This document shows positions 14,296 through 22,427 of a stretch of 32,078 bases of DNA, piece after piece. Positions within the stretch are counted from its first letter, which is position 1. Each line of letters begins with the position of its first letter. The notes under the pieces were generated by a model, which saw only the letters and a program-made list of their open reading frames with translations, was not told the DNA's origin and did no database searches. The translations under genes were made by a program, and so were the position numbers. Source of the stretch: Nostoc sp. GT001 (GTDB lineage: Bacteria; Cyanobacteriota; Cyanobacteriia; Cyanobacteriales; Nostocaceae); NCBI RefSeq assembly GCF_030382115.1, contig NZ_JAUDRJ010000001.1, forward strand, positions 311,689-343,766. The letters run 5' to 3'.

Positions 14296-15056
14296 TCTAA
14301 CTCTGGCCCGTCGGGAGATTGCTCCTTTTGCTGTTGCTGTTGCTGTTGCACTCTTGTATCAAAGTTGATCAGCTTTTGTATTTCTTGTGGTGAAAGGTGA
14401 TTGTGTATGACCTTGTATTCTTCCTCTTCTTCTACTTTATAAGCACTAAAAGCCGATTGATTATCACTTTTGCGCCAAACAGTCAGACGCTGCATACCTT
14501 CTCTCATCAACAAATTTAATTGATAAGCCATACCTTCATAGACCCGACCGCCAATAGTATCTTGTCCCTTTGTAACGATAATATTCATTAGTGCAGGAAT
14601 AAGAGATTTTTTCGCAACCTCATCATTTTCACTCTCAACCGATTTTGACTGTTGGCTATCAACAAAAGGCAGTTTGCGCCCTTTAGTTTCTAATATCTGC
14701 TGCAAGAATGTCTTTTTCTTTTCATTGATCAAATCTTCAACTCTTGTTGACTTATCTATATCAGGTGTTTCCTCGGATTTATTTAAACCAAATTTTTGGG
14801 CGTACTCTTGGTAGTATTTTTCCTTAAGGGATTGCCTGTAATCTTCAATACTTTGAGCATTTTGCGTAAGAGATAAAGTATTTCTCACCTCACCAATAAT
14901 ATTTTCGCGCTCTGTAGCGTCTAGTGTGGGGGTTATTGACGGTGAGGGTGGGTATTTCTCCATCATCAGCGCCAGTCTGTAGGCCAATTGGTTGTCAGAA
15001 AAGCCACTGTTGCGGTTGATGATAGTGATGGTTTGTGCCACTGAGCTAGATTGCAT
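14292..15056 (-). CDS. Hypothetical protein, 254 aa, last gene of the conjugation cluster
   Basis: Family not recognised. It is a hydrophilic, highly charged, probably helical protein with no signal or membrane segment. Notable parts are IEDYRQSLKEKYYQEYAQKF, a conserved-looking core LIPALMNIIVTKGQDTIGGRVYEGMAYQLNLLMREGMQ (about 150-190), and a C-terminal glutamine run (QQQQQQQ) coded by GCTGTT-type repeats on the plus strand. It begins 5 nt after the DUF3854 gene ends, so it is co-transcribed and may be a cytosolic partner of the relaxase or DUF3854 protein. It converges with the small membrane protein gene, with a 4-nt overlap of ends. Confidence 0.75.
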   Translation of the reverse strand: MQSSSVAQTITIINRNSGFSDNQLAYRLALMMEKYPPSPSITPTLDATERENIIGEVRNTLSLTQNAQSIEDYRQSLKEKYYQEYAQKFGLNKSEETPDIDKSTRVEDLINEKKKTFLQQILETKGRKLPFVDSQQSKSVESENDEVAKKSLIPALMNIIVTKGQDTIGGRVYEGMAYQLNLLMREGMQRLTVWRKSDNQSAFSAYKVEEEEEYKVIHNHLSPQEIQKLINFDTRVQQQQQQQKEQSPDGPELD

Positions 15057-15061
15057 AGGTA

Positions 15062-18000
15062 TTACAATTCTAATTCCTCTGAATTAGTAGTAGGTTGTTG
15101 TGGAGTGTGAGATTTCTGGGAATGTACTTCAACCTTGGGCGTATAGGTATTGTTAATAATCTGGCTACGAGTATTGAGCAAATCCTGAATAATATCACTC
15201 AAAGGAGGGAGTGAGATGTTCGTTTGCCCAATGTTCTGCTGCTCGAATTGACTTTGAAGGAGAATTTTCTGGTAAAGTTCACGTTGCTCTCCAATAGTCA
15301 GCTTGCCAGTTTTTGAAAGTTTCTCCCGTAAAGGGTTGTTGTACTGATTGGCAACACTAGACCAAGTTTTATTCGTTTCTAAATCGTGCCAATGAGAGGC
15401 GATGTCAGGATGGAGAGACACGGGTGTATCACGCTTTGGGTCAGAAGAAAACTGTGGCTGTGCTTCTTTTTGAACCTGCGATCGCAAATCATTAACAATA
15501 TAAGCTAATGGTGGAAGCACAATATCAGTACGCCGAAAGTGATTGATTTCACTCCAAGCCTGATTTTGAATCTGCTGGTAAAGTTCACGCTGTTCACCAA
15601 CAGTTAATTTTCCAGTTTCCTGAATTTTAGATTGAAATTCTAAATGTCCTTGCGCTACAGTCTCATGACAAAAACCATCTTTTTCTAACTGCTCCCAATA
15701 TTGTTTCAAAACTGGATGTAGTGGTAGCACAGCGTTATCTAAGTTAGAAGAAAAATTGGGCCGTTTTGTTGGTTGTGATGGTGTTGTGCTGTTAGGTGTT
15801 GGTGTAGTTGAGTGTGATACAGCATTCTGTTGTTTTGGAGAATTAGAGCTTACTCCTTGTGGGTTTGATTGTGTCTTGCGATCTGGTACGTTGGGCGTAG
15901 ATTGAGTAGATTGGTGTGACTGCTCCTCGTCTAAATTACGGGTAATTTCGGGATGAATGGGCAAGTCGATGTCACGGGTGTCTGTCGGGTCGCCAAATAA
16001 TGCTTTGTAATTAATATGCAGCTTTTGAGCCAATAGTCTTAACTTCTCCAAATCAGCTTCAGTGATAGCCATCCCTTGGACTTGATGAGTCATACCTGTG
16101 TCAGTTTTCTCAAACTGAAAGCGAACAGATTCCCGATTTGTACCATTGTGTTCAGTTTTGAGTAATTGCAGAGTAGATGTATTGTCACTGGTTTGCCGAA
16201 AAAGAATCCGGTAATTGCCCAAGGTCAAATCGTCTTTCTCGAAGCTAGTAATACTTTGTGTGAGTATTTTTAATACCTCGTTTTCTTTGAAACTTTCTAA
16301 AATATTGTGTGTGCCTTTAGGAGAGACTGAACCAACGACAGAGGCTATTTTGCGAGGGTCTTCATCAACCGAGGGCAATTCTTTACCAGCTTTCAGGTAG
16401 TCAGCCACTAACAAAAACTCCTGCCTTTCAATAGGCAGAATGTTAATTTGTTTTTCTCCCCAAATTTTTGGCTCAGACTCTATTTCTGTGTAAGAAAGTT
16501 TAATATTGCCTACGTGTCCCCATTTATCAGCTTGAAAAGTCATTAACTCTACATCATCATGGCGACGAGAGATACTGTATTTATCAGCACCATGATTCTT
16601 AATTACAAAAGCATCAGCATGGTAAATTTTGCCACTGGTCTGCTGTTGTTCATCTTTCGCTTCAACACCATATTTTTTTAACAAACTATAAGCAGCAAAA
16701 GCTATTTGTTTATTCTCGCTAGCTTCTAGGCGCTTTCTAAAAAAATTAGGCTCATAAACTGTAACATTTTCTTTTTTAGCCCAGGAACTAATGCTTTTTG
16801 TGTTTTGTGGAATTACAGGAGTTTCAGTTGGCTGGGCTGGCTCAAAAGCAACATCTAAATGAATAATATCTGAATCAATAACTTTTATATCTATAATTTG
16901 TGAACCAAGGTCAATAGGTGATTTAGCACGACTTTTTTTAAATACACCAATGTTTGCTTCTAATTCGGGAGCATCTGTCACAGTAAAATCTCCTTTTTGT
17001 TGAGCAATTGTTTTGACTGTGCCATCTTTGAGCTTGATAGTAAAACGTAAACTATCAAGTTGATTTTGATGCCATGACTCTAAAGCTATAGCTCCGGCAG
17101 ATAGCTTTTCAAAACTTTCTCCTCCCTGTGCCACTATAAAATCATCTACACCCTTATCCGGCTCTGGCAGCGTTATTACTTTAACGACAGCACCAAATTC
17201 TTGTAATAACCTTCCTGTCTGACAAATATCTCTTTGGATATTGAGTTTAGTTTCAGGCTTCGTTTCATAATCAAAGCAGATTTTGATTTCTCTACTCTTA
17301 GTTGCGAAAACAGCTAACTCATCAGCCAGATAGGAATCACCAATTTTCTTGCCCCACTCGTTTTTGGGTGAGCGATAGCCGGAGGAAATTCCCGGTAGTC
17401 CGATGGCTGCGTGACCTTGGCTTAACAGACTAGCCGCCTTCTTCGCGCCCTCTGTAATGACGAGTGGGATATTGTGTTTATACACACAATACCAAAAACC
17501 ACTTAAGCGATCGCTGTCGGTGGGGTTTACTCCAGCTTTTGAGTAAATATTTTGGGCAATTTCCCCTGGAACATCTAGTAAGAAAATACTCAAATCAACT
17601 GATGGTGGATGCTCATATTTGATGAACTTGCCTTCAACCGCAACAGTAAACCCATCTTTTTTCACGGTTTTGGGTCTGGGGCGGTTTGGCTTATAACATC
17701 CCCATTCTTTAACTTGAGGTTGCTCACCAGGGGTAAGATTAGCAAATGTGCGCGGGTCTACTCCTGAATTACACCACCAGCCACCTGCATCTAGATGGGA
17801 ATAGAGTTCTAAAAGCCTAATAGAGAGGCTACCTGTATTTGTACGTGAGAGTTTGTCGCTGATCATCAGCCGTTCCCAAGCTTCATGTTCGCCACCGACA
17901 TAGCTAAAATGAAGACTAGAGAAGTTGAGATGTGCAATATCTGGTGCGATCGCGCTGCCTACTACGAGTTCGTGCCAATGTTGCGGATCAATATGTTCTG

Positions 18001-18574
18001 GGTGAGGCGGGATATCTTGAGTATTTTGTCGCTCAAGTTTTTTACTACTTATGCCATTGTTGGCGCTTTCAACTGTAAAAAAAACATTTCTATGGATGGA
18101 AGCATTTAAATCTAAATTTTCTTGGTCTTTAATAGGTAGATATTCCTGGGGATTTTGAGAATCGATTGGTATAGTTAAAAACTCAACAGATGTGGCAGAA
18201 GGCGGAAGAATTAAGGGGGAATTGGGGTTGGGTAAAACTGGAGGTAAATCAGGAGCAGGAGAAAAATTAGGTGGTGTTATATCATTACTACCGGGGAGAA
18301 GTTTAGGCAATAAATATGCCATTATCTCTTCTACTTGTTCTATTTCCTCATCTGTTACACCTTCAAAGTTACCTTTAGACCATTTCCAGCCACCATCCTC
18401 ATCAGGAGTAAGAAAATAAGTTTCTTCTCCTATTTCGATTCGACATTTTAGATCAATAGCTGATTCTATTGATTTGTAAATAAACTCTCCTAAAGGATAA
18501 ATAAAAGCTCTAATAAAATGCTGACTAGCTCTAGCGTAAGCGGAAGTGAGTTGCAAATGTCGTTCATCAAACAT
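15062..18574 (-). CDS. Large DUF3854 (TOPRIM-like, CyRepA/primase-associated) protein
   Basis: A 1170-aa protein. The N-terminal ~95 residues are an unassigned domain; a Pro-rich linker follows. DUF3854 lies at about 200-500: GGWWCNSGVDPRTF, then PLVITEGAKKAASLLSQG (about 370), LPGISSGYRSP, and the acidic ICFDYE (about 431), the TOPRIM-like order seen in plasmid primase/replication proteins. The middle (590-860) is unassigned and a Ser/Thr/Pro/Gln-rich linker follows. Two tandem domains of about 80 residues close the protein (about 949-1027 and 1051-1131), each beginning LHP and containing GKLT[V/I]GEQRELYQ. Unlike CyRepA-type initiators I know of, no Walker A helicase motif is visible. As it sits in the transfer operon right after the relaxase, a role in DNA processing during transfer or re-priming in the recipient is as likely as replication initiation. 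Confidence 0.75.
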   Translation of the reverse strand: MFDERHLQLTSAYARASQHFIRAFIYPLGEFIYKSIESAIDLKCRIEIGEETYFLTPDEDGGWKWSKGNFEGVTDEEIEQVEEIMAYLLPKLLPGSNDITPPNFSPAPDLPPVLPNPNSPLILPPSATSVEFLTIPIDSQNPQEYLPIKDQENLDLNASIHRNVFFTVESANNGISSKKLERQNTQDIPPHPEHIDPQHWHELVVGSAIAPDIAHLNFSSLHFSYVGGEHEAWERLMISDKLSRTNTGSLSIRLLELYSHLDAGGWWCNSGVDPRTFANLTPGEQPQVKEWGCYKPNRPRPKTVKKDGFTVAVEGKFIKYEHPPSVDLSIFLLDVPGEIAQNIYSKAGVNPTDSDRLSGFWYCVYKHNIPLVITEGAKKAASLLSQGHAAIGLPGISSGYRSPKNEWGKKIGDSYLADELAVFATKSREIKICFDYETKPETKLNIQRDICQTGRLLQEFGAVVKVITLPEPDKGVDDFIVAQGGESFEKLSAGAIALESWHQNQLDSLRFTIKLKDGTVKTIAQQKGDFTVTDAPELEANIGVFKKSRAKSPIDLGSQIIDIKVIDSDIIHLDVAFEPAQPTETPVIPQNTKSISSWAKKENVTVYEPNFFRKRLEASENKQIAFAAYSLLKKYGVEAKDEQQQTSGKIYHADAFVIKNHGADKYSISRRHDDVELMTFQADKWGHVGNIKLSYTEIESEPKIWGEKQINILPIERQEFLLVADYLKAGKELPSVDEDPRKIASVVGSVSPKGTHNILESFKENEVLKILTQSITSFEKDDLTLGNYRILFRQTSDNTSTLQLLKTEHNGTNRESVRFQFEKTDTGMTHQVQGMAITEADLEKLRLLAQKLHINYKALFGDPTDTRDIDLPIHPEITRNLDEEQSHQSTQSTPNVPDRKTQSNPQGVSSNSPKQQNAVSHSTTPTPNSTTPSQPTKRPNFSSNLDNAVLPLHPVLKQYWEQLEKDGFCHETVAQGHLEFQSKIQETGKLTVGEQRELYQQIQNQAWSEINHFRRTDIVLPPLAYIVNDLRSQVQKEAQPQFSSDPKRDTPVSLHPDIASHWHDLETNKTWSSVANQYNNPLREKLSKTGKLTIGEQRELYQKILLQSQFEQQNIGQTNISLPPLSDIIQDLLNTRSQIINNTYTPKVEVHSQKSHTPQQPTTNSEELEL

Positions 18575-18621
18575 ATTTTTTATTAATTATTTATACACTG
18601 TGCCTTGTGCTGTACTTTTGT

Positions 18622-19110
18622 TTAGGAACAACAGTTGCAGCGGATTTGCAAATATTTATTATTAACAGGGTTTTCTAAAATCCGAGAACAAGATTGACGT
18701 AAAACCTCATATTGTTGCCACTTAGCCCCCAAGTATTTGACATCAATGAGCTTACCTTGGGGTGTAACCCGATTAAAAACAATATGAATGTAAACGTTAC
18801 TTGGATTAATATCAACAAAACAAATGTACTGCAAATCATCCCAGCCAATACCATGAATATATTGATTAACAATTTGAATACATAATTTTTGATTTAGGTT
18901 AATATAAATATTTTTCAAACTGATGACAATATAGATTCCCAAACTCTTAAGTCTTGGTCTAGTTCCAGACAAGGCATTAAAATCATCAATAATTTGAGTT
19001 GGAGTCAGATTAATATCAATGAAACTACTATTAGCAAGAATATACTGTTGAGATAAAGTTCTAATTAAGTCAAAATTATCAATCTTCAATTCTTCAATAG
19101 TCATTTTCAT
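18622..19110 (-). CDS. Small MobA/VirD2-type relaxase homologue with degenerate metal site
   Basis: A 162-aa protein following the MobA/VirD2 relaxase layout: FIDINLTPTQIIDDFNALSGTRPRLKS (about 30-56; relatives have an N…F…RP-L pattern here), the first strand GIYIVISL (57-64), a helix with IHGIGWDDLQYICFVD, and motif III as NVYIHIVFNRVTPQGKLID (105-123). In active relaxases motif III carries HxDxx…HxHxVxNR; here the outer positions are F98 and Y107, so only H109 remains of the usual three histidines. Y23 could be the catalytic tyrosine. The protein is about half the usual length. The start ATG at 19110 lies 4 nt after the VirD4 stop; an earlier start would overlap virD4. It may be inactive, use other ligands, or need a partner. 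The neighbours VirD4 and DUF3854 fit a relaxosome. Confidence 0.7.
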   Translation of the reverse strand: MKMTIEELKIDNFDLIRTLSQQYILANSSFIDINLTPTQIIDDFNALSGTRPRLKSLGIYIVISLKNIYINLNQKLCIQIVNQYIHGIGWDDLQYICFVDINPSNVYIHIVFNRVTPQGKLIDVKYLGAKWQQYEVLRQSCSRILENPVNNKYLQIRCNCCS

Positions 19111-19114
19111 AATA

Positions 19115-21019
19115 TTAAAACCCGATATCAGAAGGAACTTGGTCTTGATTAACCATACTGCCAACGTTTTTTGATGTCAGACCGGGATTATTAGAAACCG
19201 CTTGAGGATTTTGGGGAAGGGGAAAGCGTAACTCAACTTGCCTAACTCGTAAAGCTAAATCCTGCCTAGAGGGAAATTTCTGCGTACTTCTCCTAGCTAG
19301 TAAACTAACAATTCTCGCCCATTTAAGTTGATTGTATTTCTCAATATTTTTGAGAGCTTGAGAAATTTTAATAGTTTTCAATAGTGGAACTGAACCTTCG
19401 TTTTTATTAGCATAAGTAGGGTTAATAAAAACGCATTTACCAGCAATTAACTTCAGAAATTGAGCCGATTCAAAAAGCTTTCTAGTTTTTTCTTGATCAC
19501 TAATACTAGTGCTGTTATTTTTACTACCAGTAGAACGGCTTTTTTGCTTGTACTTAATCTCTTCATCTCCCAAGAAGTTGGAGAATAATTGCGCTGACTC
19601 GTTCTCACCAGGATTGAATATAAACTTAGTGCTGCAAGCCCCCAGGATCGCCTTAGCGATATCTTTACCGTAGTTCTTCTCAAGCTGCCCCATATTTTGG
19701 AAGCCGATAATACCACAGAAGCCCTCAGAACGAGATTCGTTGAGCCATCTATACAGGTCAGGTAAGTAAATCGAGGGTAATTCATCCAGTGCAACGATGA
19801 GTGGATCAAGTCGCTTTTTGGCAATGTTACGGGCGATGGTCATGTGTAAAATGCTGGTCATCAGGGGCCTCTCTGCATCTCGGCGTTCTCTGTCTAACCC
19901 GAAAATAATCATCTGCTTACCTTTAATTTCCAAAGGTAAAGTTGTCTTACCGATGAAACAGCCTAGTGTGTTTTTCGCCATAAAGCGAGTGAACATAATA
20001 CTGGCGGTAGCAACAATGCCTGCAACAGTTTTTTCAGATGCAGCAGAACTGAACAACTGACCAAAAGCAATTTTTACCCAAGGGTTAAGGGAAGCAGCCA
20101 TCAGGCGCTTGACCATAAGTTCACTAGAGAGTATTGCAGCACAAGTCATGACATCGGCGTAATCGCCAAATTCTTTAGCTAACATCAATATTGCTTGAGT
20201 CAGCTCGACCCCCGAAGGGCCAAAGAACCCATCTTCAGTTGAATTGCCCAAAAGTCGAAAATTCTTATTGATGACAGTGGAAATTTGTCGGGCAGATTCA
20301 GCATCACTGCTGTCTTTGAGGAAGTCTAAAGGATTGCAGACTTCAGATTCAGGAAATCCCGGTGCAAAGATGTGAACATCATAGCCCTTATATTTAGCAT
20401 AGGCAGCAATTTTCGCTTGAGAAGCGTATTTGAAGTCATAAACTATACATGGAAATTCTTGATCAATTGCCGAGTAAATCATCGGATTAATGGCACTGAA
20501 TGTTTTTCCACTACCGGGAGCGCCGATAACTGCCGTACCTCTTTGCACATCAGGAATATAAAAAGTATTAGTCTGCCAACCCAAAATACGCTTGTGAGGT
20601 CTGGGGAAAGGGGAAAGGGTAAAGGGTAAAGGATTTAAAACCTTTCCCCCTTCCCCCTTACCCTTTACCCCGCCAAGTTCACTTGGCGAACTAGTAGTGC
20701 CACCACCTTTTCCTTGATGCTTACCAATGTAAAGTGCCGCACTATCACATTGGGGATTGACGATTTGCAAGATGGCTTTTTTCTGAGCAGTAGCAGTTTC
20801 TTTACTACCACCCCAATAACTGGTAGCAATTTTCTTCTTGTTACCATCGCCAAAAAACACCCTCATCAAAATATAAGCACCAAGTAAGGACAAAACTGTT
20901 AGTCCATTGGGGGTGAAAAGAGAGTGAGTGTACTTGCCAATTGCGTCATTATGATTTTGTAATTGCTCAAATCGAAATCCTTGAGAATTAGCGCTATTTA
21001 TTTTGAAAGATTTGCTCAT
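19115..21019 (-). CDS. virD4: VirD4/TraG-type coupling protein
   Basis: A 634-aa T4SS coupling ATPase that would bring the relaxosome to the channel. A hydrophobic N-terminal segment (LTVLSLLGAYILMRVFF) anchors it. Walker A is GAPGSGKTFS (about 165), Walker B LIVALDELPSIY (about 405), followed by the conserved ESRSEGFCGIIGFQNMGQLEKNYG. Between the membrane segment and the ATPase domain is a low-complexity insert (KGEGGKVLNPLPFTLSPFPR) coded by an inverted genomic repeat (20603-20671). The frame is open upstream to 21214, but that stretch is coded by the dispersed repeat and G-rich heptads, so the ATG at 21019 (MSKSFKINSANSQ) is preferred. It lies downstream of the secreted 396-aa gene and 4 nt upstream of the relaxase gene. 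Confidence 0.92.
   Translation of the reverse strand: MSKSFKINSANSQGFRFEQLQNHNDAIGKYTHSLFTPNGLTVLSLLGAYILMRVFFGDGNKKKIATSYWGGSKETATAQKKAILQIVNPQCDSAALYIGKHQGKGGGTTSSPSELGGVKGKGEGGKVLNPLPFTLSPFPRPHKRILGWQTNTFYIPDVQRGTAVIGAPGSGKTFSAINPMIYSAIDQEFPCIVYDFKYASQAKIAAYAKYKGYDVHIFAPGFPESEVCNPLDFLKDSSDAESARQISTVINKNFRLLGNSTEDGFFGPSGVELTQAILMLAKEFGDYADVMTCAAILSSELMVKRLMAASLNPWVKIAFGQLFSSAASEKTVAGIVATASIMFTRFMAKNTLGCFIGKTTLPLEIKGKQMIIFGLDRERRDAERPLMTSILHMTIARNIAKKRLDPLIVALDELPSIYLPDLYRWLNESRSEGFCGIIGFQNMGQLEKNYGKDIAKAILGACSTKFIFNPGENESAQLFSNFLGDEEIKYKQKSRSTGSKNNSTSISDQEKTRKLFESAQFLKLIAGKCVFINPTYANKNEGSVPLLKTIKISQALKNIEKYNQLKWARIVSLLARRSTQKFPSRQDLALRVRQVELRFPLPQNPQAVSNNPGLTSKNVGSMVNQDQVPSDIGF
20603..20700. 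repeat. Inverted repeat plus small palindrome inserted in the virD4 frame
   Basis: Arms of about 30 nt (20603-20632, GGGGAAAGGGGAAAGGGTAA…; 20641-20671, …TTACCCTTTACCCC) with an 8-nt loop. Directly beside it is CGCCAAGTTCACTTGGCG (20671-20688). Both resemble intergenic cyanobacterial repeats, but here they are translated in frame within the coupling protein. Confidence 0.75.
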
Positions 21020-21145
21020 TTTAAGGTAGAGAATTAGGTTGACCAAGCCCCTTCGGGGCAGGGTGTAGGGTGTGGGGTATAGGGGAATGTCACTAAGAAA
21101 ACGTGAAACCTCGCGCTTGGCAGGGTGTTGGGGGTAGGGTGTAGG

Positions 21146-21211
21146 CTGAGTGTGTTTAAGACAATTAACCTTTAGTTGCGTCACGGAGTTCAACATTTTC
21201 TTGATTCCCCA
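21146..21211 (+). repeat. 66-bp dispersed repeat, copy 2
   Basis: 62 of 66 bases identical with 11635-11700. It is flanked by G-rich heptads on the left (GGGTGTTGGGGGTAGGGTGT) and their inverse on the right (CCCAACACCCTACCCCCTAC), so a long cruciform is possible. It occupies the interval between the secreted-protein gene and virD4. Confidence 0.85.
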
Positions 21212-21236
21212 CACCCAACACCCTACCCCCTACACC

Positions 21237-22427
21237 CTATTCTGGTTGACCAAGAACGATGGGGTCTTTCTCTTGGTACTCAATAAAAGGTACAGGCCCT
21301 ATGAAGTATGGACTGCAAGTGCGACCAATGAAAGGGATAGTTTTACAGATACGGAAAAACATAGTAGTCTCCACCTTTCCACTGCCTTCATAAATATTCC
21401 AAACAACTTGCTTAAAGCTGGAGCCAAAGGGGTTTCGACCAGTAGGCTCTTTACCATCATTAAGAGCTTTTAAAATGCCAAATCCACCATTAACCTTTTG
21501 GAATTTCCCAGATATCCATTGTGTTCCAGTAGTCTCACCAATGCCGGACATTTCCGCATGAGCGCAATTGTTTTGTAGACAGGGAACATTAAAGCCATCT
21601 TGATAGCTACCAGATATAGAGCGGGTACGGTTAGCCTCAATATCTCCCAATGGCAGATCAAATGAAGCAACAAATGAAAGGTCGAGTGTTTCCAGCCCTG
21701 GCAAATTATCCCATGTCAAAGTTGATAGTCCAGGTACTCCATTAATTTTGGAGTCTTGCCAATTCTCAAATCTATTAATAGATGTGTTTTGAATGTCGGA
21801 AATAGATGTTAATGAGTAATTTTTTAAATTTATTACTCTTCCTAATGGAACGTCACGTAAACGAGAATTTTGGCTGGCGTTACCTATTGTGCCCCCAGTA
21901 ATTCCAAATCTTCTCAAAAAATCGCTCACAGGTTTAACACTTGTAACATTTCTATTACCTAAGCCAGGAATCGCTTCGGTTAAAGATGGTAAAGTTTGCC
22001 ATTGAGTTAATTGAAAATCATCTAATGTTAACCTACTTAAATTGATTCCTTGTACTGAAGCTATGGTTGAGAGATTTAAATTTTCTATTGCTAATTGAGG
22101 TGTTTCAAAATCTCCCAGTTCCATAAACTCGCTAATGCTTTGTCCTGCCGTCCAGGTTCTAGTTTCTGTACCTCTTGTGCTTGGGTAGGTAACACTGCCA
22201 CTAAGAGAAATAATCATGTCGCTAAAACGCAAGCGCGACCAATCAGGAGTAAACCCATTAGGAGAATTTACAATGGGTACTTGTGCTGAAGCCTTGGGCA
22301 GCAAAAAGCCTACAAAAGAGTTCAATAGCCCATATCTTATGAAACTATGAATAAATAAGCTACCTACTAAACTAAAAAAGATTAAGTAACGTAAGGCGTT
22401 ATCATTGAGGCGAAAAGGTGATTTCAT
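21237..22427 (-). CDS. Secreted/periplasmic protein of the T4SS cluster, unknown function
   Basis: A 396-aa protein with an N-terminal hydrophobic leader (about 12-46) ending in PKASAQ, a likely signal peptidase site, so it is exported. The mature part has no family I recognise. It contains repeated L-x-L/N-L strands with ISDIQNTSINRF-like and LPGLxTL-type turns (NLPGLETLDLSF), suggesting a beta-rich, leucine-rich fold. It also has two Cys pairs (CLQNNC; CKTIPFIGRTC) that may form disulphides. It is translationally coupled (4-nt ATGA overlap) to the VirB9/TraK-like gene and precedes virD4, so it is probably an outer part of the transfer apparatus such as a pilus assembly or mating-pair factor. 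That role is inferred from position only. Confidence 0.7.
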   Translation of the reverse strand: MKSPFRLNDNALRYLIFFSLVGSLFIHSFIRYGLLNSFVGFLLPKASAQVPIVNSPNGFTPDWSRLRFSDMIISLSGSVTYPSTRGTETRTWTAGQSISEFMELGDFETPQLAIENLNLSTIASVQGINLSRLTLDDFQLTQWQTLPSLTEAIPGLGNRNVTSVKPVSDFLRRFGITGGTIGNASQNSRLRDVPLGRVINLKNYSLTSISDIQNTSINRFENWQDSKINGVPGLSTLTWDNLPGLETLDLSFVASFDLPLGDIEANRTRSISGSYQDGFNVPCLQNNCAHAEMSGIGETTGTQWISGKFQKVNGGFGILKALNDGKEPTGRNPFGSSFKQVVWNIYEGSGKVETTMFFRICKTIPFIGRTCSPYFIGPVPFIEYQEKDPIVLGQPE

